Shown: piece after piece, positions 13,240 through 14,369 of the stretch
Layout of the letters: every line of letters begins with the position of its first letter
Position numbering within the stretch: position 1 is the first letter of the stretch
Source: Thermoleophilaceae bacterium
Lineage (GTDB): Bacteria; Actinomycetota; Thermoleophilia; Solirubrobacterales; Thermoleophilaceae
Length of the DNA stretch: 14,369 bases
NCBI GenBank assembly: GCA_013812485.1
Contig: JACCTJ010000271.1
Coordinates: forward strand, 1-14,369
Direction: 5' to 3'
Made by a program: the position numbers and the translations under genes
The notes under the pieces: model-generated
Seen by the model: the letters and a program-made list of their open reading frames with translations, nothing else
Database searches by the model: none
Told to the model about the DNA's origin: nothing

Positions 13240-14369
13240 GGCGCGAGCGCCGCGCCGCGCCGCGGCGGGGAGGTGTCGAAGCCGATCGCGACCTCGAGCG
13301 CGTGGGCCGCGCCGAGGACGCGGTTCTCGGAGAACGCGGGGCCCGTGATCTGGAAGCCCACCGGCAGGCCCTCGGAGAGCCCGGCCGGAATGGAGATGGC
13401 CGGCACCCCGGCGAGCGACATCGGCACGGTGCAGTAGTCCGACATGTACATCGCCATCGGGTCCTGCGTGCGCTCGCCGAGGCGAAAGGCCACGCTGGGC
13501 GAGGTCGGGGTGACGACCAGGTCGACGCGCTCGAAGGCCGCGCGGAAGTCCTCGGCGATCTTCGTCCGCACACGCTGGGCCCGGCCGTAGTAGGCCTCGT
13601 AGTAGCCGGAGGAGAGCGCGTAGGTGCCGAGCATGATGCGGCGCTTGACCTCGTCGCCGAATCCTTCGGACCGTGTGCGCTCGTACAGCGAGAGCAGGTC
13701 GCCGTCGCCGGCGCGCAGGCCGAAGCGCACGCCGTCGTAGCGCGAGAGGTTCGCGCTGGCCTCGGCGGGCGCGAGCACGTAGTAGGCCGAGAGGCCGTGC
13801 TCGGTGTGGGGCAGCGAGATCTCCTCGACCGCCCCGCCGAGCTCCTCGATGCGTGCGAGCGTCGCGTCGAAGAGCTCCTTGACGCCCGGCTCGATGGCCT
13901 CGGCCCCCGCCAGCTCGGGGACAACGCCGAAGCGCAGCCCGTCGAGGCGCTCGGCGCTCGGGAGATCGACCGGGTTTGGGTAGTCGACCGAGGTGGAGTC
14001 GCGAGGATCGCGTCCGCCGTTCACCAGGTAGCGGAGCAGGAGTGCGGCGTCCGTGGTGTCGCGGGTGATCGGCCCGCACTGGTCGAGCGAAGAGGCGAAG
14101 GCGATCATCCCGTAGCGCGAGACCGAGCCGTAGGTCGGCTTGAGCCCGACGAGCCCGCAGAGCGCGGCGGGCTGGCGGATCGAGCCGCCGGTGTCGGTGC
14201 CGATCGACCACGGCGCGAGCCCGGCCGCCACCGCGGCGGCCGAGCCGCCGCTCGAGCCTCCCGGCACCCGCTCGGTCGCCCACGGGTTGCGCACCGGCCT
14301 GAAGGCGGAGTTCTCGTTCGACGAGCCCATCGCGAACTCGTCCATGTTGGTCTTGCCGAGCATCGGCGC
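13236..14369 (-). CDS. gatA: Asp-tRNA(Asn)/Glu-tRNA(Gln) amidotransferase subunit A (5' end outside window)
   Basis: Amidase-signature glutaminase subunit of GatCAB, which frees ammonia from glutamine for the GatB site. About 378 C-terminal residues are present; the frame runs off the right edge, so roughly the first 100 residues, including the catalytic lysine, are missing. Seen: [20 protein letters not shown], the Gly/Ser-rich signature [15 protein letters not shown] with the cis-serine, [16 protein letters not shown] with the nucleophilic serine, [40 protein letters not shown] and GFQITGP near the C-terminus. It ends at TGA 13236-13238 inside the gatB start. The usual third gene, gatC, would be expected just beyond the right edge. 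Confidence 0.97.

Overview
The window is about 70% G+C, gene-dense (no gap reaches 130 bases) and uses GTG and TTG starts freely. A DUF3152 protease, an indirect aminoacyl-tRNA amidation operon (gatA-gatB) and an actinobacterial-type -10 motif placed directly before a GTG start all point to a high-GC actinobacterium. The class Thermoleophilia is my best guess, but that is inference from the style of the proteins, not from a marker gene. No tRNA, rRNA, CRISPR array, insertion sequence or prophage gene is visible.

Region 1 (1-4290) holds the four enzymes that carry chorismate to o-succinylbenzoate in classical menaquinone synthesis: menC (partial, +), menH (-), menD (+) and menF (-). They sit on alternating strands. 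menC and menH overlap tail-to-tail by 60 bases, menH and menD start head-to-head with 15 bases between the start codons, and menD and menF converge with 19 bases between stops inside a perfect inverted repeat.

Region 2 (4288-6767) is the acetohydroxyacid synthase operon ilvB-ilvN on the minus strand. menF is joined to ilvN by a one-base TAGTG overlap, so branched-chain amino acid synthesis and entry into the menaquinone pathway appear to share a transcript. The ilvB-ilvN gap contains a strong hairpin.

Region 3 (6768-9997) begins with an SMR-family transporter with a leaderless-type promoter and a small zinc-ribbon membrane protein facing it. Then comes a tight plus-strand operon: a DoxX-family membrane protein, an AhpD/carboxymuconolactone decarboxylase-like CxxC protein and a radical SAM enzyme without a SPASM domain. 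After two hairpins, a DsrE-family protein with its own putative promoter follows. This set of thiol/redox proteins has no recognised pathway and is a good candidate for undescribed biology.

Region 4 (9991-14369) is a minus-strand series: gatA (partial), gatB (ATGA overlap), a membrane-anchored DUF3152 metalloprotease, a 74-residue protein ending in Gly-Gly with a MoaD-like tail, and a two-helix membrane protein. The 74-residue protein is the other candidate for something new: its length, inferred secondary structure and C-terminus suit a ubiquitin-like/sulfur-carrier beta-grasp protein, although no activating enzyme lies nearby.
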